From: Billgrantia zhangzhouensis
GTDB lineage: Bacteria; Pseudomonadota; Gammaproteobacteria; Pseudomonadales; Halomonadaceae
NCBI RefSeq assembly: GCF_021404465.1
Contig: NZ_JABFTT010000001.1
Coordinates: forward strand, 248,001 to 312,000
Direction: 5' to 3'
Length of the DNA stretch: 64,000 nucleotides
Shown here: piece by piece, positions 44,208 through 53,804 of the stretch
Layout of the letters: the number at the start of each line of letters is the position of its first letter
Numbering within the stretch: position 1 is the stretch's first letter
Notes under the pieces: model-generated
What the model was told of the DNA's origin: nothing
Database searches by the model: none
The model's input: only the letters and a program-made list of their open reading frames with translations
Made by a program: the position numbers and the translations under genes

Positions 44208-45245
44208 TCAGTCGAGCAGCTCGGTCACGCCGGCATCCTCCAGCGCTAGGTCGATCCAGCGCTGGTCGATGCCGCGCTCGCGCAGCCACTCCAGGTAGGC
44301 CGGCTGGCCCACGTCGCGGAAGGCGGCGATGTCATCCTCGGAGGGGCGGATCACTTCCATGCCCTGCTCCTCGAGGAAGGCGATGCGCTCTTCCACCTGT
44401 GCCTCATTGTGCTCGCGGGCGTTGCGGTTGGCCTCGGCCACGGCTTCGAGGAAGGCCTCGCGGGTGGCGTCGTCCCAGCCCTCGATCATCTCGGCGTTGC
44501 CGACCAGGAACTGGTTGGAGTACTGGATGTTGGCCAGGGTGAGATAATCCTGCACTTCGTAGAGGCTGCCGAGGATGATGTACATCGGCGGGTTCATCTG
44601 CCCATCGGCGACCCCGGTACGCAGGGCCATGTAGACCTCGGTCCAGGGAATCGGCGTGCCCGAGGCGCCGAAGGACTCATAGAGCGCTACCTGGCTTGGG
44701 TCCATGGCGCGGAAGCGCAGGCCCTCGAAGTCGTCGGGATGGGTGATCGGTGTCTTGTTGTTGGTGAAGGCGAGGAAGCCGCCCTCTTCCACCACGGCAA
44801 GCATCTCGATGCCGGCACGTTCGTGCAGGGCGGCCTCGATCTCGTTCCAATATTCGCCTTCGTCGAAGAAGGTGCGTGCCGCCTCGAAGTCCTCGAACAG
44901 GAACGGAATGGCGCTGACGAAAATCTCCTCGACCAGGGGTGACACGCCGGCGAACGAGGCCACGTTGAGGCTCGGCGTGTTCATGGTCTGCTCCATGCGA
45001 TCCTCTTCCTCGCCAAGCATGCTGTTGGGATAAAGCTCGAGTTGAAGTTCGCCGCCCGTCTTCTCCTCGACCAGTTCCTTGAGGTTGGTGGCAAAGACAT
45101 GCACGGCATTCTTGTCCGGGTCCGGGGCGCCGTTGTAGCTCAGGTTGATGGTCGTGGCCGCCTGAGCGGTGCCGGCCACCAGGGCGCCGGCCAGCATGCC
45201 GGCACTGGCGAGTCCCTTCATTACGGAGGGCAGGTCGCGGGTCAT
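44208..45245 (-). CDS. TRAP solute-binding protein (DctP type)
   Basis: 345 residues from the ATG at 45245 with GAGGAG upstream. Signal peptide: KGLASAGMLAGALVAGTAQA. The DctP fold follows: LRFRAMDPSQVALYESFGAS, then MALRTGVADGQMNPPMYIIL. It delivers the substrate of the dipeptidase-linked TRAP system. The upstream 140 bases hold the promoter and presumably a site for the LysR protein next door. Confidence 0.88.
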   Translation of the reverse strand: MTRDLPSVMKGLASAGMLAGALVAGTAQAATTINLSYNGAPDPDKNAVHVFATNLKELVEEKTGGELQLELYPNSMLGEEEDRMEQTMNTPSLNVASFAGVSPLVEEIFVSAIPFLFEDFEAARTFFDEGEYWNEIEAALHERAGIEMLAVVEEGGFLAFTNNKTPITHPDDFEGLRFRAMDPSQVALYESFGASGTPIPWTEVYMALRTGVADGQMNPPMYIILGSLYEVQDYLTLANIQYSNQFLVGNAEMIEGWDDATREAFLEAVAEANRNAREHNEAQVEERIAFLEEQGMEVIRPSEDDIAAFRDVGQPAYLEWLRERGIDQRWIDLALEDAGVTELLD

Positions 45246-45385
45246 GGTTGTTCTCCTCGTGTTGTTGTTGAGGCTGTCGTTGAAGCTGTTGCTGAGACTG
45301 TCGTTGACGGCATGAGCCGATGCCGTGCGCCTGGCACGGCATTCCATTAGCAGCCTAGAAATTGATGCGTTGACTATGCAATACC

Positions 45386-45414
45386 GCAAGCGTTGCTTTT
45401 TCAGCAACGCTTGC
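45386..45414 (-). terminator. Hairpin at the end of the LysR gene
   Basis: A 12-bp perfect stem (GCAAGCGTTGCT / AGCAACGCTTGC) with a 5-base loop directly at the LysR stop. It has no T-run, so it is a probable but imperfect terminator separating LysR from the TRAP operon. Confidence 0.55.
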
Positions 45415-46343
45415 TACGACTCGGCCAGTCTGGGGGCGTCGCCTCGGAAGAAGCGCATGCCTTGGCGTAGATGCTCGACGCAGGCTTTGGCCGCCAGGGT
45501 GAGCTCGCGCCCCTCCAGGCTGACAATCTGCGCTCGGGCGCCGTTCATGACCGGGTAGGCCATGGGCAGGGCGAGGATCTCGCCACGCTGGATCTCGTCG
45601 CTCACGGTCAGCTCGGGCATGAACGTCACACCGATGCCGGAGCGCACGAAATTCTTGAGTACCGCAACGGAGTTGGTATGCAGGCGGGCATCGAGATGGA
45701 CCCGCTCCTGGTGAGCCACCATGTTGACCATCTGGCGCATGCCGAAGGGATTGTCCATCAGTGCCAGGGGCGCGCCCTGCAGGTCACGCAGCCGTACCGG
45801 CCGTGCCAGTTCGGCCAAGTAATGCCTCGGCGGCACGATCAGGTCCAGCGGCTGGCGGGTCTCCACGTGGCAGCGAATCAACGGGTCCACCGGCGGTGCA
45901 TAGAGCAGCGCCAGGTCGACCTCCATGTCCTTGAGCAGCGACATCGCCTCGTTGACTCCCGCCATGCGGATTTCCACCTCGATGCCGGCGAAGGCGGACA
46001 TGAACGCTCCCAGTGGTGCGGCGATCAGGTCGGCGATGAAACCCTCACCCACGGCGATGCGTACCTCACCGCGCGCCAGACCCTGGATCGCCATCAACTG
46101 CGACAGTACGGCCTCTTCGGCGGCGCGCTGAGAGTGGAAGTGGCGGACCAGCAGGCGTCCCGCCTCGGTCGGGCGCATGCCGCCTCCGTGCCGCTCGCAC
46201 AGCTTGACGCCGAGGTCTTCCTCCAGCGCCCTGAGCTGACGGCTGATCGCCGAGGCATCCACGTCGAGCCGGGCGGCGGCGCGGCGTAGCGAGCCATGGC
46301 GGATCACTTCGTTGAGATAGGCAAGGGCACGCTGATTGAGCAT
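45414..46343 (-). CDS. LysR-family regulator of the TRAP-dipeptidase operon
   Basis: 309 residues from the ATG at 46343 (MLNQRALAYLNEVIRHGSLR). HTH: RRAAARLDVDASAISRQLRA. Effector domain: EVRIAVGEGFIADLIAAPLG. It lies upstream of and parallel to the TRAP binding-protein gene and is likely its activator. Starting farther upstream at 46433 is possible but atypical. Confidence 0.87.
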   Translation of the reverse strand: MLNQRALAYLNEVIRHGSLRRAAARLDVDASAISRQLRALEEDLGVKLCERHGGGMRPTEAGRLLVRHFHSQRAAEEAVLSQLMAIQGLARGEVRIAVGEGFIADLIAAPLGAFMSAFAGIEVEIRMAGVNEAMSLLKDMEVDLALLYAPPVDPLIRCHVETRQPLDLIVPPRHYLAELARPVRLRDLQGAPLALMDNPFGMRQMVNMVAHQERVHLDARLHTNSVAVLKNFVRSGIGVTFMPELTVSDEIQRGEILALPMAYPVMNGARAQIVSLEGRELTLAAKACVEHLRQGMRFFRGDAPRLAES

Positions 46344-46604
46344 GCGGGGCTCCGGTAAAAGACTTGAAAGAAATGGTAACCGATCGCCACGAGGGCATAG
46401 CGTGATTTGTGCCTTCGTGCATGTGAGCCCCACTCGCGCAAGCAGTAGTCAGGGTGTGGATACCCTGCGACGATTGACGCCAAACTGGCCCAGCCGGGAC
46501 GCAGTGGTGGCCTTTGGCCGGACTCGTCGCCATGAGCTTGAACACACGGCCATGCCGTGGGGCTCTTTTGCTTGCGCCAGAATTGCCGAGCTGCTGTGCA
46601 GCGG

Positions 46605-47879
46605 TCAGAAGACTAGGCTGGGCAGGAACGTCGATATGAAGGGAACGTAGGCCAGCAGCACGAGACAGGCGATCAGCGCCAGCAGAAAAGGAACGATCAT
46701 CCGAGATAGCTGGCCTATCGAGACGCCGGATATGCCGCAGGTGGCGAACAGCGTGATGCCGACCGGCGGGGTTGCCATACCGATTGCCAAGGCGACCACC
46801 GTAATGACGCCGAAGTGAACCATATCGATGCCCAACTGCTGTGCAACTGGGGCAAAGATAGGCACGATGAGGAGGATAATAGCCCCAGTTTCCATGAAAG
46901 TGCCCAGGACCAGATACATGATGATCATGAGCATGAGAATCACATAGACGTTCGTGGAGAAGCCAAGCAGCGCTGACGATGCCATCTGCGGAACTTGTTC
47001 GACGATCATGATCCAGCCAAAGGGACTTGCCATGGCGATGAGCAAAACGATCATGGCGGAGTTGAGCGATGCCTTGTAAAAGACCGGTATGAGATCTTTC
47101 CACCCCAGTTCGCGATAAATGAAGATACTGACGAAAAGTCCGTAGAAAACGGCGATCCCGGCCGACTCCGTAGGTGTGAAGATGCCCGTCATAATCCCGC
47201 CGAGAATTATGGCGGGAAGCATTAACCCCCACAAGGAATCGACGAAGGTACGCCAGCGCTTGCTCCAGTTCTGCCTTTCCTCGGTGGGATATCCCAGCTG
47301 TCGCGAGCGCAGTACGCTGACAACTATCAGCGCTAGGGACAGCAGTGCGCCAGGCACGATACCGGCGATGAACAGTTGCCCAATAGACACGTCGGCAACG
47401 ATGCCGAAAATGATGAAGGTGATGCTGGGGGGCACCACCACGCCAAGGCAGGAGGCGGAAGCGACGACCGCAGAGGCATAGGCGTTGGAATAACCGCGCT
47501 TGACCATTTCGGGTATGGTCAATTCGCCCACGGCGGCCGCGGTGCCGGGAGCTGACCCCGAGATTGAGGCGAAGAACGTACAGGCCAGTACGGAAACTGC
47601 GGCCAGCCCCCCTTGTACGTGCCCTAGCAGGGCACTGGCCAAACCGACAATACGCTTGGAAATGCCTCCGCGCTCCATGATGGTACCGGCCAGCATGAAA
47701 AGAGGAATCGCCAGCAGAGGAAAGGAGTTCATACCGGCCACCATGCGCTGCGGCAACATGGCGATAGGCATGGCACCTGAAGCGATCAGACTGGCAAAAA
47801 CGGCGATCCCCATGGCGAAGCCTATGGGAACATTGATCATGAAACAGAACACAAGGGCAACGAGCAGTGTGAGTAACAT
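46605..47879 (-). CDS. TRAP large membrane subunit (DctM type)
   Basis: 424 residues with the DctM repeats LLAIPLFMLAGTIMERGGIS, FASISGSAPGTAAAVGELTI, ASCLGVVVPPSITFIIFGIV and VVALAIGMATPPVGITLFAT. It is the last gene of the GntR-controlled operon, 14 bases after the small subunit. Confidence 0.92.
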   Translation of the reverse strand: MLLTLLVALVFCFMINVPIGFAMGIAVFASLIASGAMPIAMLPQRMVAGMNSFPLLAIPLFMLAGTIMERGGISKRIVGLASALLGHVQGGLAAVSVLACTFFASISGSAPGTAAAVGELTIPEMVKRGYSNAYASAVVASASCLGVVVPPSITFIIFGIVADVSIGQLFIAGIVPGALLSLALIVVSVLRSRQLGYPTEERQNWSKRWRTFVDSLWGLMLPAIILGGIMTGIFTPTESAGIAVFYGLFVSIFIYRELGWKDLIPVFYKASLNSAMIVLLIAMASPFGWIMIVEQVPQMASSALLGFSTNVYVILMLMIIMYLVLGTFMETGAIILLIVPIFAPVAQQLGIDMVHFGVITVVALAIGMATPPVGITLFATCGISGVSIGQLSRMIVPFLLALIACLVLLAYVPFISTFLPSLVF

Positions 47880-47893
47880 GGCGATGCCCTCCG

Positions 47894-48382
47894 TTATGGC
47901 TTCTTGAACTGGCGCATAAGGCTAAGAATTTCCAGAGCACTGTAAAAAATGACCAGTACGCCCATGGTTGGCACGGAAAGGTAGACCCAGCTCATGGGCA
48001 GGCCCAGTGCGGGAGATGTCTGGTATTGGGTGGAGAGCACGACTTTCGTGCCGTAGAATACCAGACTTCCGGAAAAAAGGAGTATTAAGAGATAGGCGAA
48101 GATTTCAATGGTTCGCTGGGTTACGTGCGAAAACAGCTGTACGACGATGTTGATACCGATATGTATCTTCTCACGTATTCCGATCGAAACGGAAAGTAGA
48201 CTACACCAGATAAAAATGAAACGTATGGCCTCTTCGCTCCAGGAGCTGGATTTATTGAATCCATAGCGCATTAGCACTTGGTAAAAAGTCAGAGACGCGA
48301 TTGCCACCATCATGGCGACCAGACACGACTTTATGACGTTATTAACGAACCCGACGAAACCAGTGTCCTGCGACGTCCTCAC
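47894..48382 (-). CDS. TRAP small membrane subunit (DctQ type)
   Basis: 162 residues, four membrane segments, DctQ pattern MRYGFNKSSSWSEEAIRFIF and IREKIHIGINIVVQLFSHVT. It follows the binding protein by 68 bases. Confidence 0.85.
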   Translation of the reverse strand: MRTSQDTGFVGFVNNVIKSCLVAMMVAIASLTFYQVLMRYGFNKSSSWSEEAIRFIFIWCSLLSVSIGIREKIHIGINIVVQLFSHVTQRTIEIFAYLLILLFSGSLVFYGTKVVLSTQYQTSPALGLPMSWVYLSVPTMGVLVIFYSALEILSLMRQFKKP

Positions 48383-48450
48383 CTTGAATCCCCTTCATCT
48401 ATTGGCGGAAGGTATGTGGCCGGGGCCAACGGATTGGCGCCCGGCTTCTC

Positions 48451-49473
48451 TCACTCGACGTCCATTATGGCCTGGACGAGAGATTCCCCGACAGCCGCAT
48501 CTCCTCCACCCAGCGTTTCGTAGTAGCTGGGATAGATTTTTCGCAAGCCAGCTTGAATGAACTCATCCTTGCTTACTTCGTTGATGCTCATACCATTCTC
48601 TTCCAATACCCGGCGCATCTCGACCTCGTAGTCCGCCAGTGCCGAGCGCTGGATATGGCTCGCCTCGATGGCTGCTTGTGACAGGATTTCCTGATGCTCT
48701 TCGCTCAGGCTTTGCCACCAAGACTCACCAGCAATGTACTGCCGCGGATAGTAGAAGTGTCCACTAAGCGAAAGGTAATCCTGCACTTCGTAGAATCGCT
48801 GGCTGTAGATGTGATTCATGGGGTTTTCCTGGCCGTCGACGACCCCCTGCTGCAGCGCTGTGTAGAGTTCGCCGAACGACATGGGAACCGCTGAGGCACC
48901 GAAGGCATTGAGCGTATCGATCATGACCTCGCTTTCCATGACGCGGATCTTGAGTCCCTCCAGGTCTGCCATGGTGTTGATGGGGCGTTCGTTATTTGTG
49001 AAATAACGAAAGCCTCCGTCGTTATAGGCCAAATGCCGTATCCCGACACTGGGATATTTGGCCTGAACGGCCTGGCCTATCTCACCGTCGAGTACCTTAT
49101 GGGCGTGTTCGATATTGCGGAAGATAAAAGGCAAATCCCAGAGCATGGCTTCGGGTACGAATCGGCCCATTGGGCCGTTTTCCACATCTGCCATCTCGAT
49201 AGTGCCTAACTGGATGCCCTCGACGATGGTACGAGCGTCGCCGAGCTGGCCGGCGGGATAGATCTGTACGCTCAACGTGCCGTCCGAGCGCTCCTCTACC
49301 ATCTCCTTGAAGGCCTGAACGCCGACGTTTTGAGGATCGTTGGGGTTGGTGTTGCCGTTGTGCGCCAGCTTGATATTGATCGTAGATTGCGCAAGCGTGC
49401 CCATGGAGACCAGGCTGGAGAGTAAACTAACCACCAATAGACATCCTGCGCGCTTGAGGTTTCGCGAGTCCAT
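48451..49473 (-). CDS. TRAP solute-binding protein (DctP type)
   Basis: 340 residues. Signal peptide about residues 1-29 (LLVVSLLSSLVSMGTLAQS). DctP signatures are LKIRVMESEVMIDTLNAFGA (Arg clamp) and SFGELYTALQQGVVDGQENP. Uptake of a small carboxylate is expected; by context a 2-hydroxy or 2-oxo acid related to the FAH and dehydrogenase enzymes of the operon. Confidence 0.88.
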   Translation of the reverse strand: MDSRNLKRAGCLLVVSLLSSLVSMGTLAQSTINIKLAHNGNTNPNDPQNVGVQAFKEMVEERSDGTLSVQIYPAGQLGDARTIVEGIQLGTIEMADVENGPMGRFVPEAMLWDLPFIFRNIEHAHKVLDGEIGQAVQAKYPSVGIRHLAYNDGGFRYFTNNERPINTMADLEGLKIRVMESEVMIDTLNAFGASAVPMSFGELYTALQQGVVDGQENPMNHIYSQRFYEVQDYLSLSGHFYYPRQYIAGESWWQSLSEEHQEILSQAAIEASHIQRSALADYEVEMRRVLEENGMSINEVSKDEFIQAGLRKIYPSYYETLGGGDAAVGESLVQAIMDVE

Positions 49474-49534
49474 AGTGTCACCTTTGTACTTGTAAGAATT
49501 GCTTTAATTCGGTTGAATACTTGGCTAAACGTTG

Positions 49535-50491
49535 TCAATTAATTTGGTGTCTGGGACTTCCCTCCTTCAACGTGCGAATGATTTCCAAGGATGCCTTCTT
49601 GCGGAGCTCGGCCACGGAGCTCTCTGAGAGGAAGGCGGTATGCGGTGTAATGAGCGTATTCTCCAGCTTCGCCAGTTGGGGGATGCCTTGAGGAGGCTCG
49701 ACTTCGAGAACGTCAAGAGCGGCACCGGCAATGGTTTTATTTCTCAAGGCTGAGTAAAGGTCCTCTTCGTTTATCAATCCACCTCTTGAGGTGTTGATGA
49801 TAAGAGCAGTCGGCTTCATTCTACTCAGCGCGGAGCGAGCGATAATGTGTCGGGTTTCATTCATCAGTGGCAGGTGCAGCGAAAGGAAATCGATACACTT
49901 CAGAAATTCATTGAAGTTCTCCACCTTATGGATATCGTGCCGCATGAGGTCGCTGGCGGCGGCATAAGGATCGTACCCCACCACACGCAAGCCGAAGGCC
50001 GACGCCCGCTTGGCGACCTCCAGGCCTATGGCGCCACATCCCAGCAGGCCCAGGGTTTTGTTCCTGAGTCGTGGAGCCGATTTGGCCAGGTTGGCATCCC
50101 ACGCTCCCTGCCGAACCTGCTCGTGCAGAAAGCGGATTTTCCTAGAGAGGGAAAGCAGCAGCGCGAAGGTATGATCTGCCACTTCGTCATGACAGTAGTC
50201 GGGAACGTTGGCCACCATGATGCCCCGTCGAGATGCGGCCTCCAGGTCGACATTGTTGAAGCCGATGCCGGCCCGGACGATCACCTTGCAGCGTGGCAAG
50301 CGTTCGATGACTTCCGCTGTGACGGGGGCGTATACGACCAGGAGCGCATCCGCCTCCAAGCCATTCTCCACTAGTGTCTCGGTATCACTGGCTGGGCTTA
50401 GCGTGAACGCCATGCCCTCCCGAGAAAAACACTCCTTTTCGATAGATGTGTCGGGGAAGATTGTATCGGTCATAAGTATATTATATTTCAC
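49535..50491 (-). CDS. NAD-dependent D-2-hydroxyacid dehydrogenase (CtBP-like)
   Basis: 318 residues of the D-isomer 2-hydroxyacid dehydrogenase family, C-terminal-binding-protein-like branch. NAD loop TLGLLGCGAIGLEVAKRASA. Catalytic Arg in LIINTSRGGLINEEDL, Glu in LDVLEVEPPQGIPQL and His in LITPHTAFLSESSV. It reduces a 2-oxo acid or oxidises a D-2-hydroxy acid. It sits between the FAH-family gene and the TRAP set, so the imported compound is probably a hydroxyacid. The cognate substrate is not evident. Confidence 0.87.
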   Translation of the reverse strand: MKYNILMTDTIFPDTSIEKECFSREGMAFTLSPASDTETLVENGLEADALLVVYAPVTAEVIERLPRCKVIVRAGIGFNNVDLEAASRRGIMVANVPDYCHDEVADHTFALLLSLSRKIRFLHEQVRQGAWDANLAKSAPRLRNKTLGLLGCGAIGLEVAKRASAFGLRVVGYDPYAAASDLMRHDIHKVENFNEFLKCIDFLSLHLPLMNETRHIIARSALSRMKPTALIINTSRGGLINEEDLYSALRNKTIAGAALDVLEVEPPQGIPQLAKLENTLITPHTAFLSESSVAELRKKASLEIIRTLKEGSPRHQIN

Positions 50492-50570
50492 TGTCGTCTC
50501 CCTTGAGCAGGCCGCAGACTGCCCTCGGGCCTTTAGGCCCGCTTGTTTTTATTTCTAAGCACTTAACGTT

Positions 50571-51326
50571 TTATACGATTTGAAGCGTATTGCTAAGACT
50601 GCCGATACCGTCAATCGAGACAGTCATTACGTCACCATGATTGACAGGCCCTACGCCATGGGGTGTTCCTGTCAGTATGACATCACCCGGTAATAGCGTC
50701 ATATGTCTTGAAATATAACTTACGACTTCAGGGACGTTGAAAATGAACATATTGATATTGGATTCTTGCCTCAACTCTCCGTTGACCATGAGTGTGATCC
50801 GCGCGTCGTCATGGTTGACTCGCTTTACAATGCCAGGCCCCAGAGGACAGAAGGTGTCGAAGGACTTTCCTCGTGTCCACTGTTTGTCGGAAAGCTGGAT
50901 GGCACGTGCCGTAAAATCATTGGCACAGGTATAACCAAATATCGCCTGGGTAGCGTCGGAGGTTGGAATATTTTTGGTCTCCTTGCCGATTACAATGGCA
51001 AGCTCGGCTTCGTAATCCAGCCGCCCCGCATCTTTGGGCGCTACGATATTGTCGCCATGGGCGATTACGCTGGTGGATGGCTTGAGGAAGAGCAGTGGCG
51101 ATTTCGGTAGGGTTTCGTTCATCTCCATCGCGTGGTCGCGATAGTTGAGGCCCACGCAAACGACTTTGCTTGGCTTGCATGGTGGCAATAGGTCAACGGA
51201 TGCGAGCTCAGTGTGCGCTTCACCTAGGCCATCATGCTTGAACATGGTGCCATTAAGGTGCCGTATCGAGTCGCCATCCACGAAACCTTCATGTGCTTCA
51301 TTATTGTAGTTGTAACGAACATACAT
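50571..51326 (-). CDS. FAH-family hydrolase/decarboxylase
   Basis: 251 residues of the fumarylacetoacetate-hydrolase family. Metal-binding acidic residues in LDYEAELAIVIGKETKNIP (E-x-E) and the downstream Asp in CANDFTARAIQLSDKQWTRG; KSFDTFCPLGPGIV and MTLLPGDVILTGTPHGVGPV complete the fold. Members cleave C-C bonds of acylpyruvates or decarboxylate oxaloacetate-like compounds with Mg2+. It follows the GntR gene by 3 bases, and the dehydrogenase follows 79 bases later. Confidence 0.87.
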   Translation of the reverse strand: MYVRYNYNNEAHEGFVDGDSIRHLNGTMFKHDGLGEAHTELASVDLLPPCKPSKVVCVGLNYRDHAMEMNETLPKSPLLFLKPSTSVIAHGDNIVAPKDAGRLDYEAELAIVIGKETKNIPTSDATQAIFGYTCANDFTARAIQLSDKQWTRGKSFDTFCPLGPGIVKRVNHDDARITLMVNGELRQESNINMFIFNVPEVVSYISRHMTLLPGDVILTGTPHGVGPVNHGDVMTVSIDGIGSLSNTLQIV

Positions 51327-51329
51327 TGT

Positions 51330-52052
51330 TTATACTCCTGATTTTATAATATCTTTTCCGATCAAGTGATTGATGCGCTCCTGCACGTCAAGCAAGTGTG
51401 ATTGCATCTCTTTTTCCGAGAGTTCCGCGTCGCTGTTCTTGAGCGCTTCCAGGATGTTGCGGTGAAACTTAATCGATTCTTTCATGACGGGTTTGTCATA
51501 CCCGACGCTCTTCTGGGCTCGAAACACGAGCGTTATAATGGAGTTGTAGAGGCTCGCCAGCACTCTGCTCCTAGAGGCTTTGGCGATCTGCTGGTGGAAA
51601 GCGATATCGGCCAGTATGTAATCATCGTTGTTGTCTGCCCTCTCCGCCTCGATCATCAGTCCGAGCTGGCGGGCCATAATATCGATGTCTTTCTGCTCGA
51701 TTCTCTTGGCTGCCAGGCTGACCATGGTCTTTTCGAGAAAGAGACGCGCTTCGGTAATGTCTTCGTAGCTGCAATCGTCCAGCAGGATTTTCAGCGCCAG
51801 CGTCTCTTCGAGGATGGAGGTGAAATTGGCAGTGATGACAGTTCCGGCGTTGGTTCTTCGTAGCAGGCCCTGCAGCGAAAGGATCTTCAGGCCTTCACGC
51901 ACCGAGGCTCGGCTGACGCCAAACTGATCGCATAACTCCCTCTCGCCTGGAATTCTGTCGCCCTCCTTGAGTTCGCCACTCACGATCAAAGCCTTGATCT
52001 TGGCAACGACATCATCGCTAAGGCTCTTTTTTTCGAGAGGCTCGATCTTCAT
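51330..52052 (-). CDS. GntR-family (FadR type) transcriptional regulator
   Basis: 240 residues. N-terminal winged HTH: RIPGERELCDQFGVSRASVR. The C-terminal helical FCD domain follows (EDITEARLFLEKTMVSLAAK, and DIAFHQQIAKAS with a metal-binding His). It heads the leftward operon, so it probably represses itself and the FAH, dehydrogenase and TRAP genes until an acid binds. A matching operator lies 45 bases upstream. Confidence 0.88.
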   Translation of the reverse strand: MKIEPLEKKSLSDDVVAKIKALIVSGELKEGDRIPGERELCDQFGVSRASVREGLKILSLQGLLRRTNAGTVITANFTSILEETLALKILLDDCSYEDITEARLFLEKTMVSLAAKRIEQKDIDIMARQLGLMIEAERADNNDDYILADIAFHQQIAKASRSRVLASLYNSIITLVFRAQKSVGYDKPVMKESIKFHRNILEALKNSDAELSEKEMQSHLLDVQERINHLIGKDIIKSGV

Positions 52053-52405
52053 AGGGCATGGGCTCGGTCAGTGATAGGTGTGGTCATATGCTCTGATGGT
52101 CAGACCACTTGCTTGGTTCGAATTTAGCCTCTCCCCAAAGGCACGTCAAGTGGATTCCTGTTCGGCCTGTGGTTATCGTGACTTGCCTGCAGGCGACCTA
52201 CAGCAATCCCGGTTGCGACATCGGAAGGCCGCTCATCTAGCAGCTTTTCCGTGAATGACCGATTTTTAACGTATCCCGGAGCGACATCTTGGAATATTGT
52301 AAGGAGCAGGCTTGCCTGATCGCGACATTCGAGGCGCCGCCCCCGGACCCTGACAGCAACAAATGCCGATAACCATAACGACTTACGGCATCGGAGTAAT
52401 TGAGT
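52053..52405. other. Divergent promoter region between the GntR gene and gbdR
   Basis: 353 bases without a gene. It contains the GntR operator (listed) and must carry promoters for both genes. The part near 52130-52380 is ordinary, and I see no clear GbdR box or sigma-54 site. Confidence 0.6.
52097..52107. promoter_or_regulatory. FadR/GntR-type operator
   Basis: TGGTCAGACCA is a two-fold site (TGGTC-A-GACCA) that matches the TGGTC-N-GACCA form bound by FadR-family regulators. It lies 45 bases before the GntR start. A larger GTGGTC...GACCAC arrangement spans 52080-52108. Confidence 0.65.
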
Positions 52406-53533
52406 ATGGCCACGTACAAGGAACCGGTTCCCCAGACGCTGGGCTTCCTGCTGCTGGACAACTTCACTCTGTTCTCGCTGGCCTCGGCCATCGAACCGCT
52501 GCGCATGGCCAACCAACTGGCCGGGCGCGAACTGTATCGCTGGTTCACGCTGAGCGTGGACGGTGGTCCCATCTCGGCCAGCGATGGGCTGCGGGTCACG
52601 CCGGATGGCGCCATCACCATGCCGCTGGCGCTGGACATGGTCATCGTCTGCGGTGGTGTGGGACCGGCGCGTGCCGTACAGCGCGAACATATCAGCTGGC
52701 TGCAGTCCCAGGCCCGCCTGTCACGCCGGCTGGGCGGTATCTGCACCGGCAGTTGGGCGCTGGCCAAGGCGGGGCTGTTGGACGGCTATGAAACCAGCGT
52801 GCACTGGGAGTGTCTGGCGGCGATGCGCGAGTCGTTCCCCCGCGCCGTGCTCACCACGCGGCTGTTCTCCATCGACCGCGACCGGGCCACTGCTTCCGGT
52901 GGCACCGCGCCGCTGGACATGATATTGACCCTGATCGGGCGGGAACATGGCCGCGAGCTTTCGGCGGGCATCTCCGAGATGTTCATCTGCGACCGCATGC
53001 GCGGCGAGAACGACCATCAGCGGATACCGCTCAAGCATGTGCTGGGTACCACCCAGCCCAAGCTGCTGGAGATCGTCGCGTTGATGGAGGCTAACCTGGA
53101 GGAACCCATCGGGCTTGAGGAACTGGCCGATTATGTCGATGTTTCGCGGCGCCAGCTCGAGCGGCTGTTCCAGAAGTATCTGAACTGTTCGCCTTCGCGC
53201 TACTACCTCAAGCTGCGGCTTACCCGGGCGCGTCAGCTACTCAAGCAGACCTCGATGTCGATCATCGAAGTGGCCTCGGCCTGCGGTTTCGTCTCCACCC
53301 CGCACTTTTCGAAGTGCTACCGGGAGTTCTTCGGTCTGCCGCCGCGGGAAGAGCGGCTGGGTATGAGCCCGCTGCGCACCCCGGTGCTTCCTGAGCAGCC
53401 GTCTCAGGGCCTCCTGCTGCAGCAACCGCTCGAACTGCAACCCATTCCGGAGCAGCCCATTTCCGCTGCGCTGGTAGCACTCGACAACGCTCGTGGTGAA
53501 CCGACCTACGCCAGCGTACGCCTGGACCATTGA
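52406..53533 (+). CDS. gbdR: GbdR-like AraC/GlxA regulator of glycine betaine catabolism
   Basis: 375 residues from the ATG at 52406; a TTG two codons earlier is possible. Residues 10-175 are a DJ-1/PfpI-like domain (TLGFLLLDNFTLFSLASAIE and GGICTGSWALAKAGLLDG), and residues 225-325 a double HTH of the AraC type (ELADYVDVSRRQLERLFQKY and VASACGFVSTPHFSKCYREF). The same layout in Pseudomonas is GbdR, which senses glycine betaine and dimethylglycine and activates the dgc genes. The gene is upstream of and parallel to the dipeptidase/dgc genes, supporting the assignment. It also fits other GlxA-type regulators. Confidence 0.82.
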   Translation: MATYKEPVPQTLGFLLLDNFTLFSLASAIEPLRMANQLAGRELYRWFTLSVDGGPISASDGLRVTPDGAITMPLALDMVIVCGGVGPARAVQREHISWLQSQARLSRRLGGICTGSWALAKAGLLDGYETSVHWECLAAMRESFPRAVLTTRLFSIDRDRATASGGTAPLDMILTLIGREHGRELSAGISEMFICDRMRGENDHQRIPLKHVLGTTQPKLLEIVALMEANLEEPIGLEELADYVDVSRRQLERLFQKYLNCSPSRYYLKLRLTRARQLLKQTSMSIIEVASACGFVSTPHFSKCYREFFGLPPREERLGMSPLRTPVLPEQPSQGLLLQQPLELQPIPEQPISAALVALDNARGEPTYASVRLDH

Positions 53534-53602
53534 TCTGAACCTACAATGGCTCGTGGCCATGCGCCGCGAGCCATTCCTCAACTTCCCCGTTGGTGTTGCA
53601 GC

Positions 53603-53620
53603 CTCCCGCTGAAGCGGGAG
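53603..53620 (+). terminator. Hairpin after gbdR
   Basis: CTCCCGCT, GA, AGCGGGAG: an 8-bp stem 70 bases past the gbdR stop, with a loose T-rich tail. It may end gbdR or attenuate the next operon. Confidence 0.45.
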
Positions 53621-53804
53621 ACGGGTTCTTCGTGCTCGCATTCCCTACGTGGCCACTGGTGATACGGTGCTGCTGGACGGTGCCGCTCGTCGCAGTCACG
53701 ACAGAGATGACGCTTTTGGAATTATCGTCGTCGCTTCCAGAAGTCGGGGTACGCCTGGCCGGCGCTATGCTGCCGTCAAGCCAACCCGATCTGGAGCACG
53801 CCCC

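Noticed and set aside
46066..47940. 624-residue minus-strand frame
   Set aside because: Runs across a TRAP permease and LysR gene in another frame of the same strand; the real frames have clear family motifs.
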